DNA of 45,541 bases, from assembly GCA_012031265.1 (NCBI GenBank), contig JAAUTY010000036.1, positions 1 through 45,541 on the forward strand, given 5' to 3'. The notes beneath the pieces are model-generated. The model searched no databases. It was not told where the DNA came from and saw only the letters and a list, made by a program, of their open reading frames with translations. This DNA is from Spirulinaceae cyanobacterium SM2_1_0 (lineage in GTDB: Bacteria > Cyanobacteriota > Cyanobacteriia > Cyanobacteriales > Spirulinaceae). The stretch's first letter is position 1; every line of letters begins with the position of its first letter. A program made the translations under genes and the position numbers. Of this stretch, positions 26,242-33,753 are shown one piece after another.

Positions 26242-28269
26242 ATGAGACGACCGCAACGACTTTGGCCGCGCGGCTGGGCCGCGATCACGCTCAGCTTGAT
26301 GACGGCACTCCCAGCGCTACCGGCGATCGCCATACCACCGCGATCGCCCGACCAGACCGTGGAGTGCGAGTTGCTGATCGCCGGGGGCGGTTTCGCCGGG
26401 GCCGCGACGGCCTATGAAGCGCTGCTGTCCGGTCGCACCGTCTGCATGACCGAGATTACCGACTGGGTCGGCGGCCAAGTTTCCTCGCAGGGGGTCTCGG
26501 CGCTGGATGAACGCAGTCGTCAGCGATCGCTCTTGTTCTACGCGCGCGGCTACAACGAATTTCGTCAACGGATCGCCGACCACTACGGTCGCCAAAACCC
26601 GGGCGAGTGCTGGGTCAGTGCCTCCTGCTTCTTGCCCCGAGACGGGCATGAGATTTTGGTGGAAATGTTGGACGAAGCCGAGAAGGAAGGTGATGGCGAG
26701 TTGCACTGGTTTCCGGCGACGGTGATCAAGGACTTGGACTACAGCGCTGACGGACGCCAGATCGAGCGGGCGATCGCCATCCAGCACAACCCCGCCCCCG
26801 GCACGCCGCCCCGCAACACCGAGCCACTCTCGCAAATCTTTACCGACGCCTACGACTATCAGGACTCGGAGCGCTTTACGAAAACCATCCTCGAATTTGT
26901 GCCACTGCCCCGCGCGAGCGGCCCGGCCGATTGGTACGTCATCGACGCTACGGAAACGGGCGAGTTGATTGCCCTTGCTGACGTGCCCTACCAACTGGGC
27001 ATCGATCCGCGTACTCATCGCGAGCCTTCTTCTTCTAGCGTCACGGGCGATCGCTACTGTACCCAGGGCTTCACCTACACCTTCGCGATGGAGAAGCAGG
27101 CTGAGCCGCAGACCTACGACATTCCTGAATTCTACGCCCGCTACGAACCCTACTACAGCTACGAGCAGGAGCGTTTTGCCAGCGTCGATCTGCTGTTCAC
27201 CTATCGCCGCATTCTCAGCCCGACCACCGGCCCGATCGACCGCTTCGGCGGCATCGGCTGGACGGCAGTGACCCCCGGCGACATCTCAATGCAGAACTGG
27301 ACCTGGGGCAATGACTATCGCCCCGGCACTGCCCAGGACAACCTGATTTACACCCGCGACCAGCTCCAAGACAGCGGCCAGCTCGGTTCCGGCAACTGGC
27401 AGGGTGGCCTGCGGCAGAGTACGCTGGCGCGCGGCGAGGAACACGCCCTCGGCTTCTTCTACTGGCTAGTGGCGGGGACGACTGACTCCCAGCTCGGCGA
27501 TGGTTTCAAGGAGCCTGACCCGACCCATGACCTGCTGACAGGCCTCGATGCGCCCATGGGGACGATGCATGGCTTGTCGAAGTATCCCTATCTGCGCGAA
27601 GGACGCCGGATTATTGGGCGGCCGTACTTGGGCTATCCCGATGGCTTCATGGTGACCGAGCTAGATATTTCGACCAAGGACTACACCGCCGACTACTATC
27701 GTGAGAATCTGACCGATTCTGAGTATCGCGACCTGTGGGTGGCACTGGCGGGGCTGGAGACGATTGACGCGATTCAGAGCGATCGCCCCAGCGAGACTGT
27801 CACCCGACGCACCCGCTCGACGATCTTCCCCGATGGTGTTGGGATCTCGGTCTATTACATCGACTTTCATCCCTGCATGAATGAGTCACCGCCCTACGCC
27901 CCCGGCAACACCGAGCGCCAAAATGCCCGCCAAGGCGAGGGACCGTCCTATCCGGCGCAAATTCCGCTGCGGGCGCTGATTCCGCAGCGGCTCGATAATC
28001 TCCTCGTGGCGGGTAAGAGCATCGCCACCAGCCATGTAGCGGCAGCGGCCTATCGCATCCATTCCTTTGAATGGTCGGTGGGCGCGGCAGCGGGGACGAC
28101 CGCCGATTTTGCGCTCTCGGAAGGGGTGATGCCCTACGAGCTCGTCGAAACGATGCCGCGCTCGAATCCGGCACTGCGTCGCTTGCAGGAACGCCTGCGT
28201 CAGGAGGGTAATCCGCCGGAATTTCCCAATACTTCAATCTTTAACGAGGATTGGGAGGCTTGGAAATAA
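26242..28269 (+). CDS. Exported FAD-dependent oxidoreductase
   Basis: A 675-residue flavoprotein of the FAD_oxidored superfamily. It begins with a Sec- or Tat-like signal peptide (MRRPQRLWPRGWAAITLSLM, cleavage near AIA) and a Rossmann motif ELLIAGGGFAGAATAYEALL at about residue 40. The C-terminal FAD-closing block reads NLLVAGKSIATSHVAAAAYR and then SVGAAAGTTADFAL. The central region contains many aromatic residues and one CMNESPPY segment. Substrate is unknown; relatives include polysaccharide-oxidising and uncharacterised enzymes. The ATG at 26242 is preferred because the signal peptide begins there. A frame open from 26158 would add 28 residues without reason. It marks the end of the conserved backbone before an accessory island. 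Confidence 0.85.
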   Translation: MRRPQRLWPRGWAAITLSLMTALPALPAIAIPPRSPDQTVECELLIAGGGFAGAATAYEALLSGRTVCMTEITDWVGGQVSSQGVSALDERSRQRSLLFYARGYNEFRQRIADHYGRQNPGECWVSASCFLPRDGHEILVEMLDEAEKEGDGELHWFPATVIKDLDYSADGRQIERAIAIQHNPAPGTPPRNTEPLSQIFTDAYDYQDSERFTKTILEFVPLPRASGPADWYVIDATETGELIALADVPYQLGIDPRTHREPSSSSVTGDRYCTQGFTYTFAMEKQAEPQTYDIPEFYARYEPYYSYEQERFASVDLLFTYRRILSPTTGPIDRFGGIGWTAVTPGDISMQNWTWGNDYRPGTAQDNLIYTRDQLQDSGQLGSGNWQGGLRQSTLARGEEHALGFFYWLVAGTTDSQLGDGFKEPDPTHDLLTGLDAPMGTMHGLSKYPYLREGRRIIGRPYLGYPDGFMVTELDISTKDYTADYYRENLTDSEYRDLWVALAGLETIDAIQSDRPSETVTRRTRSTIFPDGVGISVYYIDFHPCMNESPPYAPGNTERQNARQGEGPSYPAQIPLRALIPQRLDNLLVAGKSIATSHVAAAAYRIHSFEWSVGAAAGTTADFALSEGVMPYELVETMPRSNPALRRLQERLRQEGNPPEFPNTSIFNEDWEAWK

Positions 28270-28339
28270 GGGCGATGGGCTGAAAGGCGCTCAGGACTTA
28301 CGCAGTTCAAGACGGAACACACTGTCGGTGCCAAAGTGG

Positions 28340-28738
28340 GATGCCCCCCCGGCTGTCGCCCTTTTTCAGAAAATATGAAGGTGCGGCTGGAGGCGGTGAA
28401 TGCGTTTTACTACCCTGACATTGCAGTTACCTGTGATGAGCGCGATCGCCGACCCCAGCAACATTTCATTGCCTATCCTTGCCTCATGATCGAAGTGCTC
28501 CCCCCAAGCACGGCAGCATTTGCTCGCGGCGAGAAGTTTGCGGACTATCGCACGCTGCCCAGCTTGCGAGAATACGACCTGGTCAGCACGGAGCACCAGC
28601 AGGTTCACCTCTATCGGCATGATGCCAGCGGGCAATGGTCGCGGCAGACCTATCGCGAGGGATCGGGCGTTGCAACTACCGCGTGTTGATAGCCGGTTGA
28701 TACTGGCTGTGGTCTACGAAGACACGCCACTGAGCTAA
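28340..28738 (+). pseudogene. Uma2 family endonuclease remnant (truncated and frameshifted)
   Basis: The central part of a Uma2/DUF820 PD-(D/E)XK nuclease is readable: FYYPDIAVTCDERD, then LMIEVLPPSTAAFARGEKFADYR and LREYDLVSTEHQQVHLYR. This carries the typical D and E/K active-site region. About 60 N-terminal residues are missing. After SRQTYREGSG the frame ends early. The true Uma2 C terminus, LQLPRVDSRLILAVVYED, continues in another frame to 28738, so a frameshift lies near 28665-28675. The family occurs in many copies in cyanobacteria and often decays. A second, intact Uma2 gene follows 116 bases later. Confidence 0.8.
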
Positions 28739-28854
28739 GCGGCCGCAGTGCGGCAGGCCCGACTCTCAAGCCACTTCTCGGCATCCGTCGGAATAGCCGC
28801 CTTTTTTAGTCGGTTCGTATAATGAGGGCAGCGGCACGCCACGAAACAATCACA

Positions 28855-29514
28855 ATGGTTATTGCGGCTCCTGAACCACAAGCAACACGGCAACCCACTG
28901 GCGAGCAGCGGGTGGTGTTGCGGGGTTTGTCTTGGGAGGCGTATTTGGTAATTCTAAATGTGTTGCCCGAAACGCGCGGCGCTCGCTTGACCTATGACGA
29001 TAGGGTACTGGAGATTACGGTGCCGCTAGAAGATCATGAATTTTATCGATCTTTGATTGAGTATTTTATTCGGGGTTTGGTTGAGCTGATGGGGCTGCCG
29101 ATCAAAGCGATGGGTTCAACGACGATGAATTCCCCGTCGCTGCAAAAAGGTGCAGAACCGGACAATGCTTATTACATCCAAAATCAGCCCTTAGTGAAGG
29201 GGAGAAAGGTAGATTTTTCCCAAGACCCGCCGCCGGATTTGGTGGTTGAGGTGGACATTACCCACACAGACATTGCGAAAAATCAGTTGTATGCCAGTCT
29301 AGGTGTGCCGGAGTTTTGGCGGTTTGATGGGCAGGTGTGGCGGATTTATACCCTGGAGTCAGGTGTGTATGTCGAAGCCGAGCAGAGTCCGACATTTCCA
29401 GCAGTTCCCAAGGCGCAGCTCTACACGTTTTTGGCACAAGCGAGGGATGATGAGGTGGGAGCGATGCGGGTGTTACGGGCTTGGTGGGCGGAGCAGGCTC
29501 AGGTCTCTGAATGA
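28855..29514 (+). CDS. Uma2 family endonuclease
   Basis: A 219-residue protein of the Uma2 (DUF820) family, a PD-(D/E)XK-fold nuclease group expanded in cyanobacteria and linked to transposable elements. It shows the N-terminal LRGLSWEAYLVILNVL and RLTYDDRVLEI. Next come MGSTTMNSPSLQKGAEPDNAYYI and the active-site PDLVVEVDITHTDIAKNQLYASLGVPEFWR with the acidic and lysine residues. The C-terminal tail is longer than in short members. The ATG at 28855 fits the family; TATAAT at 28818-28823 is a likely -10 box, with no convincing -35. The broken paralogue just upstream suggests local duplication and loss. Confidence 0.88.
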   Translation: MVIAAPEPQATRQPTGEQRVVLRGLSWEAYLVILNVLPETRGARLTYDDRVLEITVPLEDHEFYRSLIEYFIRGLVELMGLPIKAMGSTTMNSPSLQKGAEPDNAYYIQNQPLVKGRKVDFSQDPPPDLVVEVDITHTDIAKNQLYASLGVPEFWRFDGQVWRIYTLESGVYVEAEQSPTFPAVPKAQLYTFLAQARDDEVGAMRVLRAWWAEQAQVSE

Positions 29515-29835
29515 TGACAGATTTTCCCCAAAATCTTACACATAACCCAGTAATACAGTGTATTTAAGAAGCTATTGACACCTATATCTGGTGTACTGAG
29601 AGCTATTATACGCAAGTCCTATGAGGGTAGCAGAAACGCTAGCCGCTGCTTCGTCGAGTCATTCATCGGCTCTCCTGGGTTTAGGGTGGGATAAGTATGA
29701 GGATGATACCAGATCTTGTAATCTGAATTCCTGAAACCCTTGCTTGGCAGTGATTTCAGCACCGGAAACTTGTGCTTATCACCGCAGATCCAGGAGAGCC
29801 AAAAGTCATCTAAAGCGCGATCGCCATTGCAGCAA
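29515..29835. other. Gap with an 11-bp inverted repeat
   Basis: No supported gene. GGCTCTCCTGG (29668-29678) and its complement CCAGGAGAGCC (29790-29800) enclose 111 bases, an arrangement that could be a small insertion or a long hairpin. At 29609-29625 is TACGCAAGTCCTATGAG, the kind of sequence seen at ends of cyanobacterial insertion sequences. The 3-prime end of the toxin gene (29836) borders it. Confidence 0.4.
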
Positions 29836-30162
29836 CTAACGAGATGAATCATAGTGATATCGACAAGCAAGAAAGACAACCTGCTCATTATTAACTAAGT
29901 AAACCAATCGATGTTCGAGAGCGATTCGGCGCGACCATAGATCGGCTTCCATATACTTTAGGGGTTCGGGTTTGCCGATCCCTGTGAAAGGATCGGACAT
30001 GACCGCTGTAACTAGATCGAGGATTTCAGCAGCTTTTTTTGGCTCAGTTTTGTACCACCAGCCCAAATCCTCTTTAAATTTAGTTGTAAAGCTAGGAGAC
30101 AGACGGATAATCTGCACTTCCACCGCATCGGCATTGTCTTTAGCCTTTTTCTTCTTCCCCAC
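29836..30162 (-). CDS. Toxin of the Txe/YoeB family
   Basis: A 108-residue endoribonuclease toxin that would cut mRNA at the ribosome. The C-terminal 90 residues follow YoeB closely in pattern: DPFTGIGKPEPLKYMEADLW, SRRIALEHRLVYLV and the catalytic-tail ACRYHY. A lysine-rich N-terminal extension (GKKKKAKDN) exceeds the usual 85-residue length. If translation begins at a GTG codon some 15 residues in, the protein has normal size. The GTG at 30162 lies inside the antitoxin gene (23-base overlap), giving translational coupling typical of such pairs. It is on the minus strand, downstream of the antitoxin. Confidence 0.88.
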   Translation of the reverse strand: MGKKKKAKDNADAVEVQIIRLSPSFTTKFKEDLGWWYKTEPKKAAEILDLVTAVMSDPFTGIGKPEPLKYMEADLWSRRIALEHRLVYLVNNEQVVFLACRYHYDSSR

Positions 30163-30442
30163 CGATGCCCAATTCCTGCTGTAACTCGGCGATGCTTTGG
30201 GGAACCAATTCTCCCGATCGATATTCTTCTAGAGATGCAAATAAATGTTTGGCATTAGCAGGCGATCGCAACAAATATACTGTTTCAATTAAGCTATTGA
30301 GATCCGACTCAGCAATCAGAGCCACATTTTCAGCATCACGACGATTTATGATGCACACTTGATGATTCTGCACCACGCGATCGAGCAACTGAAAAAAGCC
30401 TGCTCTAGCTTCGGTTGGAGAAGTTATTTCTGAAGAAAACAT
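30140..30442 (-). CDS. Antitoxin of the Phd/YefM family
   Basis: A 100-residue antitoxin. The N-terminal DNA-binding fold reads MFSSEITSPTEARAGFFQLLDRVVQNHQV, then INRRDAENVALIAESDLNSL. The acidic C-terminal part (SGELVPQSIAELQQELGIGGEEE) would wrap the toxin. The ATG at 30442 is preferred over a TTG 11 codons upstream that lies within the promoter palindrome. A perfect 20-bp inverted repeat (30448-30467) just upstream is a good autoregulatory operator. The toxin starts within this gene's last codons. The pair stands in a decayed island beside Uma2 nucleases and an hsdR remnant. Confidence 0.88.
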   Translation of the reverse strand: MFSSEITSPTEARAGFFQLLDRVVQNHQVCIINRRDAENVALIAESDLNSLIETVYLLRSPANAKHLFASLEEYRSGELVPQSIAELQQELGIGGEEEKG

Positions 30443-30447
30443 AGTTA

Positions 30448-30467
30448 ATGTACGTATTTGCGTACAT
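30448..30467 (-). promoter_or_regulatory. Palindromic operator of the toxin-antitoxin pair
   Basis: The minus strand reads ATGTACGCAAATACGTACAT with 7-bp perfect arms (ATGTACG/CGTACAT), ending five bases before the antitoxin ATG. A possible -35 TTGGTA and -10 TACATT with a 17-base spacer overlap it, so binding of YefM would block the promoter. The transcript would be almost leaderless. Confidence 0.65.
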
Positions 30468-30501
30468 GATACCAAATTAGATCAACGAACGCCAACCATA
30501 A

Positions 30502-31214
30502 GCTATCCCTGCCGCGGCCCGCGACGAGGCATTTAAGAAACTCATCGCCACCGAAAACCCCAACCTGATCGAAGAGAACCGCCGCCTGCACCAAGCCTTG
30601 GTGGAAGGAATCGATGTCGAATTCTACGCTGAAGACGGCACATTCGCGGCGATAAAGTCTACGCCATCGACTTTGCCAACCCTGAGAATAATGATTGGCT
30701 CGTCCTGAACCAATTCACCCTCATCGAAAACAGCCACAACCGCCGCCCCGATGTCGTGGTTTTTATCAACGAGCTACCGATCGCAGTCATCGAAATCAAA
30801 AATCCCGGCTCCGCCACCGCTACCCTCGCCGCCGCCTACAACCAATTGCAAACTTATAAAAACCAAGTTTCCGCCCTCTTCCGCACCAATGCTGTTCTGA
30901 ATCACTACCGATAGCTTGGCCGCGCGTATTGGCTCCCTCACCGCCGATCTAGAACGATTCATGCCCTGGCGCACCATCGATGGCAGCGAGATTGCCCCCA
31001 AAGGTACCCCCGAAATGCAAGTGCTGCTTGAGGGCGTGTTTGCCAAACCGCGTCGGGAAAGCGCCAGTGTCCGTCTCCGCAGCACCGTTAAGCGCATTCT
31101 GAAACGGTATGGCTATCCTCCTGACTCTAGGCGATCACCATTCAAAATGTGTTGCAGCAAGCAGAGACGCTATCAACTACATGGATGGCTGATGGTTCAG
31201 TTCAAGTTCCCTAG
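30502..31214 (+). pseudogene. Collapsed type I restriction subunit hsdR
   Basis: Three frames must be joined to read it. First comes the N-terminal HsdR nuclease region: EAFKKLIATENPNLIEENRR, then VEFYAEDG. In a second frame follows VYAIDFANPENNDWLVLNQF, then RRPDVVVFINELPIAVIEIK with the PD-x(n)-ExK nuclease motif. In a third come LAARIGSLTADLERFMPWRT and LLEGVFAKPR. The reading then jumps to VKRILKRYGYPPD and NVLQQAETLSTTWMADG, which are the extreme C terminus of HsdR. The first 70 residues and the entire helicase motor (several hundred residues) are gone. At least three frameshifts plus a large deletion make it non-functional. No hsdM or hsdS is present. Confidence 0.85.
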
Positions 31215-31318
31215 GAGTCATAAAATAAATATGAAGACGATACACCTAAGATCTCACAAAGCAAGATAACAAATCGTCCGCGTAGCGGCTCCGTTAACCT
31301 CCCAAGGCGTGTACGAAA

Positions 31319-31343
31319 AGCGCTGGTGCGATCGCGCAGCGCT
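31319..31343 (-). terminator. Intrinsic terminator after the small ORF
   Basis: AGCGCTG (31319-31325) pairs with CAGCGCT (31337-31343), with an inner GCG/CGC pairing around a HIP1 core. The minus strand continues with TTTT. It lies 35 bases after the stop at 31378, so it can end the transcript of the cyclotransferase-like gene and the small gene. Confidence 0.55.
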
Positions 31344-31377
31344 GGATGCAATCTCGCAGTCTAGAAGTAATGAGCGC

Positions 31378-31575
31378 TTACTTAATGGCTGCCGTCTCTG
31401 CTGCCGCTGCGCTCGTCGCGGCTGAACCACCAGTAGTACCTTCGCGCTCCAGCAAGGCGATCGCCTCGCGCATCGCCTCGAGACGGGTGTTGATGCGATT
31501 TTGTTGCGGCAGCTGAGCGAGGATGTCGAACTTCTGCAAGCGCTTTTCGGAGCGGAAGTATACACAGAAAGCCAT
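31378..31575 (-). CDS. Small hypothetical protein (65 aa)
   Basis: The first 45 residues are charged and helical (MAFCVYFRSEKRLQKFDILA, then PQQNRINTRLEAMREAIALLE) and look like real coding sequence. The last 20 are a low-complexity alanine/serine/threonine tail. No family is recognised. The ATG at 31575 lies 13 bases after the stop of the cyclotransferase-like gene, and an intrinsic terminator follows 35 bases downstream; both support a two-gene unit. There is no clear ribosome-binding site, so coupling to the upstream gene would be needed. An open frame extends 13 codons upstream into that gene, which is less likely. Confidence 0.55.
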   Translation of the reverse strand: MAFCVYFRSEKRLQKFDILAQLPQQNRINTRLEAMREAIALLEREGTTGGSAATSAAAAETAAIK

Positions 31576-31588
31576 TCGATTGCTGGAG

Positions 31589-32203
31589 CTAGGCGATGCC
31601 GCTATCCGTATCATTCACGTGGATGTGGTTGGAACGGAAGCAGTATTGCTGGGACTGTTGGCTAAAGGCACCAGCGCCGCCGTCGGCATCGGTTGGCGCG
31701 CAAACGACTGGCTCCGGCGCTTGCTGCTGCAAGGTGTGCATATGGTGGAAGAGTTGCCAGCAATAAGCTGCCGGCAAGCCGGTGGTGACTGCACCGCGCA
31801 GCACGGTCTGGAAGTAGTCGTCGTTGGGGGCGAGTTCGCGGGGTAGCTTGTCCACCACCACGTAGGTTCGCACGGTGGGATAGTGGCGATCGCCACAGCG
31901 CACAGTCACCGGCTCACGGCGGTAGCCATTGTGTGGCACAGCTTCGCGCTGGTCGAGGCGATCGCTGACTCGTGCTGGCAGACAGTAGAGCACGCCCTGC
32001 ACAGCAGCTTGTGCATCTGGCACGATGTCGAGCGCCCCACAGTTGCGCCGCCGCGATCGCCGATAAAAACCGAGACGATAGCCGTTGAGCTGCGCGGGGC
32101 CGATGACGTAGGGATACAGGGTTTCACCGAGCGATCGCGCCAGATCGACCGGACACATACAAGACCCGTAGGCGAAATAGTAGAAGGTCTCAGCCGCAAA
32201 CAT
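31589..32203 (-). CDS. Gamma-glutamylcyclotransferase-like protein
   Basis: A 204-residue protein of the GGCT-like (AIG2/ChaC-related) superfamily. Members cyclise gamma-glutamyl peptides to 5-oxoproline or have related roles. The substrate-binding YFAYGSCMCPVDLARSLG motif is at the N terminus. GALDIVPDAQAAVQGVLYCL and the likely catalytic glutamate in RLDQREAVPHNGYRRE follow. A C-terminal third with YFQTVLRGAVTTGLPAAYCW is found in cyanobacterial members. The ATG at 32203 (MFAAETFYYFAYGS) is preferred over a start 16 codons upstream. It is followed after 13 bases by a small gene. Glutathione turnover is a plausible role, but the substrate is not evident. Confidence 0.82.
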   Translation of the reverse strand: MFAAETFYYFAYGSCMCPVDLARSLGETLYPYVIGPAQLNGYRLGFYRRSRRRNCGALDIVPDAQAAVQGVLYCLPARVSDRLDQREAVPHNGYRREPVTVRCGDRHYPTVRTYVVVDKLPRELAPNDDYFQTVLRGAVTTGLPAAYCWQLFHHMHTLQQQAPEPVVCAPTDADGGAGAFSQQSQQYCFRSNHIHVNDTDSGIA

Positions 32204-32711
32204 TGGCAAAACTTGGGATGGCAAAATCAGGCGACTTCTCAATTGTGCCATGTTCCCTTCTGAGCCAGACTAGAACTGGGAAACATCGTCTTGATGAGCA
32301 ATTCCTGCAACCACTTCTCGCTGCGGGAATTGAGCGTTTTATTGTGCTGATTAAACAGATGATCAAACATCGTAGAGAGGATAATCATGACCAGAAGTGA
32401 GATGCAATGATTTTCGCCATACTCAGTGCCAAAGGCTCCTTCTCCTTATTTGAACCTAAATGTTCTCTTAACTGGCGCTTAACCATACCAACTCCAGATT
32501 ATGAGAAAATTTGGGTTGAATCGCGTGATCATCTGACATAGATTATTTAGCTTGCTATTGATCCGCAGTCTTGACTCCAGATAACTGCTTGTAACCCTTG
32601 GAGTCATTGAGATCCAATGCAATTGATTCGTGGATGGGTGTAGAGGATTCTGCATGAGATGAGCAAACTGCTACTACGACTCAAATTTTTTAGTGTGGAG
32701 ATCTATTGCTG
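32204..32711. other. Intergenic region, AT-richer than its surroundings
   Basis: It separates the divergent cyclotransferase-like and PhnD genes. On the minus strand 32239-32388 is open for 49 codons from an ATG with a plausible composition (MIILSTMFDHLFNQHNKTLN at its start). It has no recognised family, so it is only a possible small gene. The remainder (32400-32700) is AT-rich with no gene; promoters of the two flanking genes should lie here. Confidence 0.35.
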
Positions 32712-33581
32712 ATGAAACGCCGTCGATTTCTTTGGTATGCTGCCCTTTTCACCGCTGGTTGCAGCAGCAATAATCTGGGAGGGAGTGGCTCATCTGACGC
32801 GATCGCCCTAGAGACCATCCGCTTCTCAGTGACCGACGTTCTCGATGCCGCTACGATGGAGAATGACTTCGGCGTCTTCCGTGAAATCCTGGCTGAGGTG
32901 CTGGGCGTACCGGTTGAGTTCGTCGTTGTGGACAATATGCCAGCGGCTACCTCGGCGCTCCAACTCAACGAGATCGACCTGGCCCTCGTCGGCCCTTCTG
33001 AGTACGTGCAGATTCGCAGCCGCACCAATGCCGAGCCAATCATCGCGATCACACGCCCAGGCTACCAATCTGTCATCGTCGCTCCGGCTGACAGTGACAT
33101 CAAAACGATGGCCGATCTCCAGGGCAAAACCCTGGCGCTCTCTGATGTTGGCTCGACGAGTGGGCACATTGGGCCGACGATCCTGCTGTTGGAGGCCGAT
33201 CTCGACCCGAAGACCGATCTTGAGGTGCAGATGCTCGGCGATGATGGCAGTGTGGAAGCGCTCAAGAATGGCACCGTGGATGCCTGGGGTGGTTCGCTGC
33301 TCGATCGCAACACCTATCTCCCAGATTTCCCCTTTGTGGTGGAGGGGCCGCCTCTGCCCAATGACCTGATTATCGCCAGCAGTCAGCTTGCACCAGACGC
33401 GGTGACGGCGATTCGCCAGCGTCTACTGGACAATCGCGATCGCTTGCTGGCTGCTTTGGTAGACGGCGGAGAGACCGAGAAGTACGCTGGCTCGGAACTC
33501 GTTGAAGCCAAGGATACGGACTACGACCCAATCCGCAAAGCCTACGAAGCCATGGGCGAAAGTACGTTTGCGGGGGGTTAA
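32712..33581 (+). CDS. PhnD-like substrate-binding lipoprotein
   Basis: A 289-residue periplasmic binding protein of the phosphate/phosphite/phosphonate (PhnD) family. MKRRRFLWYAALFTAGC gives a Tat-like twin-arginine start and a lipobox with C17 as the likely lipidated residue. The family blocks are present: DFGVFREILAEVLGVPVEFV, LALVGPSEYVQI, DLQGKTLALSDVGSTSGH and VDAWGGSLLDR. No permease or ATPase gene is adjacent. The next gene, 172 bases downstream, is a hybrid histidine kinase, so the protein may sense a ligand for that kinase rather than import it. The ATG at 32712 is favoured over a TTG two codons upstream. Confidence 0.88.
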   Translation: MKRRRFLWYAALFTAGCSSNNLGGSGSSDAIALETIRFSVTDVLDAATMENDFGVFREILAEVLGVPVEFVVVDNMPAATSALQLNEIDLALVGPSEYVQIRSRTNAEPIIAITRPGYQSVIVAPADSDIKTMADLQGKTLALSDVGSTSGHIGPTILLLEADLDPKTDLEVQMLGDDGSVEALKNGTVDAWGGSLLDRNTYLPDFPFVVEGPPLPNDLIIASSQLAPDAVTAIRQRLLDNRDRLLAALVDGGETEKYAGSELVEAKDTDYDPIRKAYEAMGESTFAGG

Positions 33582-33753
33582 TCCCAATAGCTGGGAAGGG
33601 TAGCTCTCGCTCGGAAGCTAAAACCCAGTATCCGCGTGGAAATCCACTGAAAGGCTGACGTACTAGGGCTTTCAGATAACCTTCCAAGTCGGGCAATTCA
33701 CCTGCCGACAGCAGCCTATTGCCTGGCTTCACGCCCAGTTAGAGCTATAAATC

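Noticed and set aside
29619-29888. 89-codon minus-strand frame after the toxin
   Set aside because: It overlaps the toxin end, crosses the inverted repeat and has no family features.
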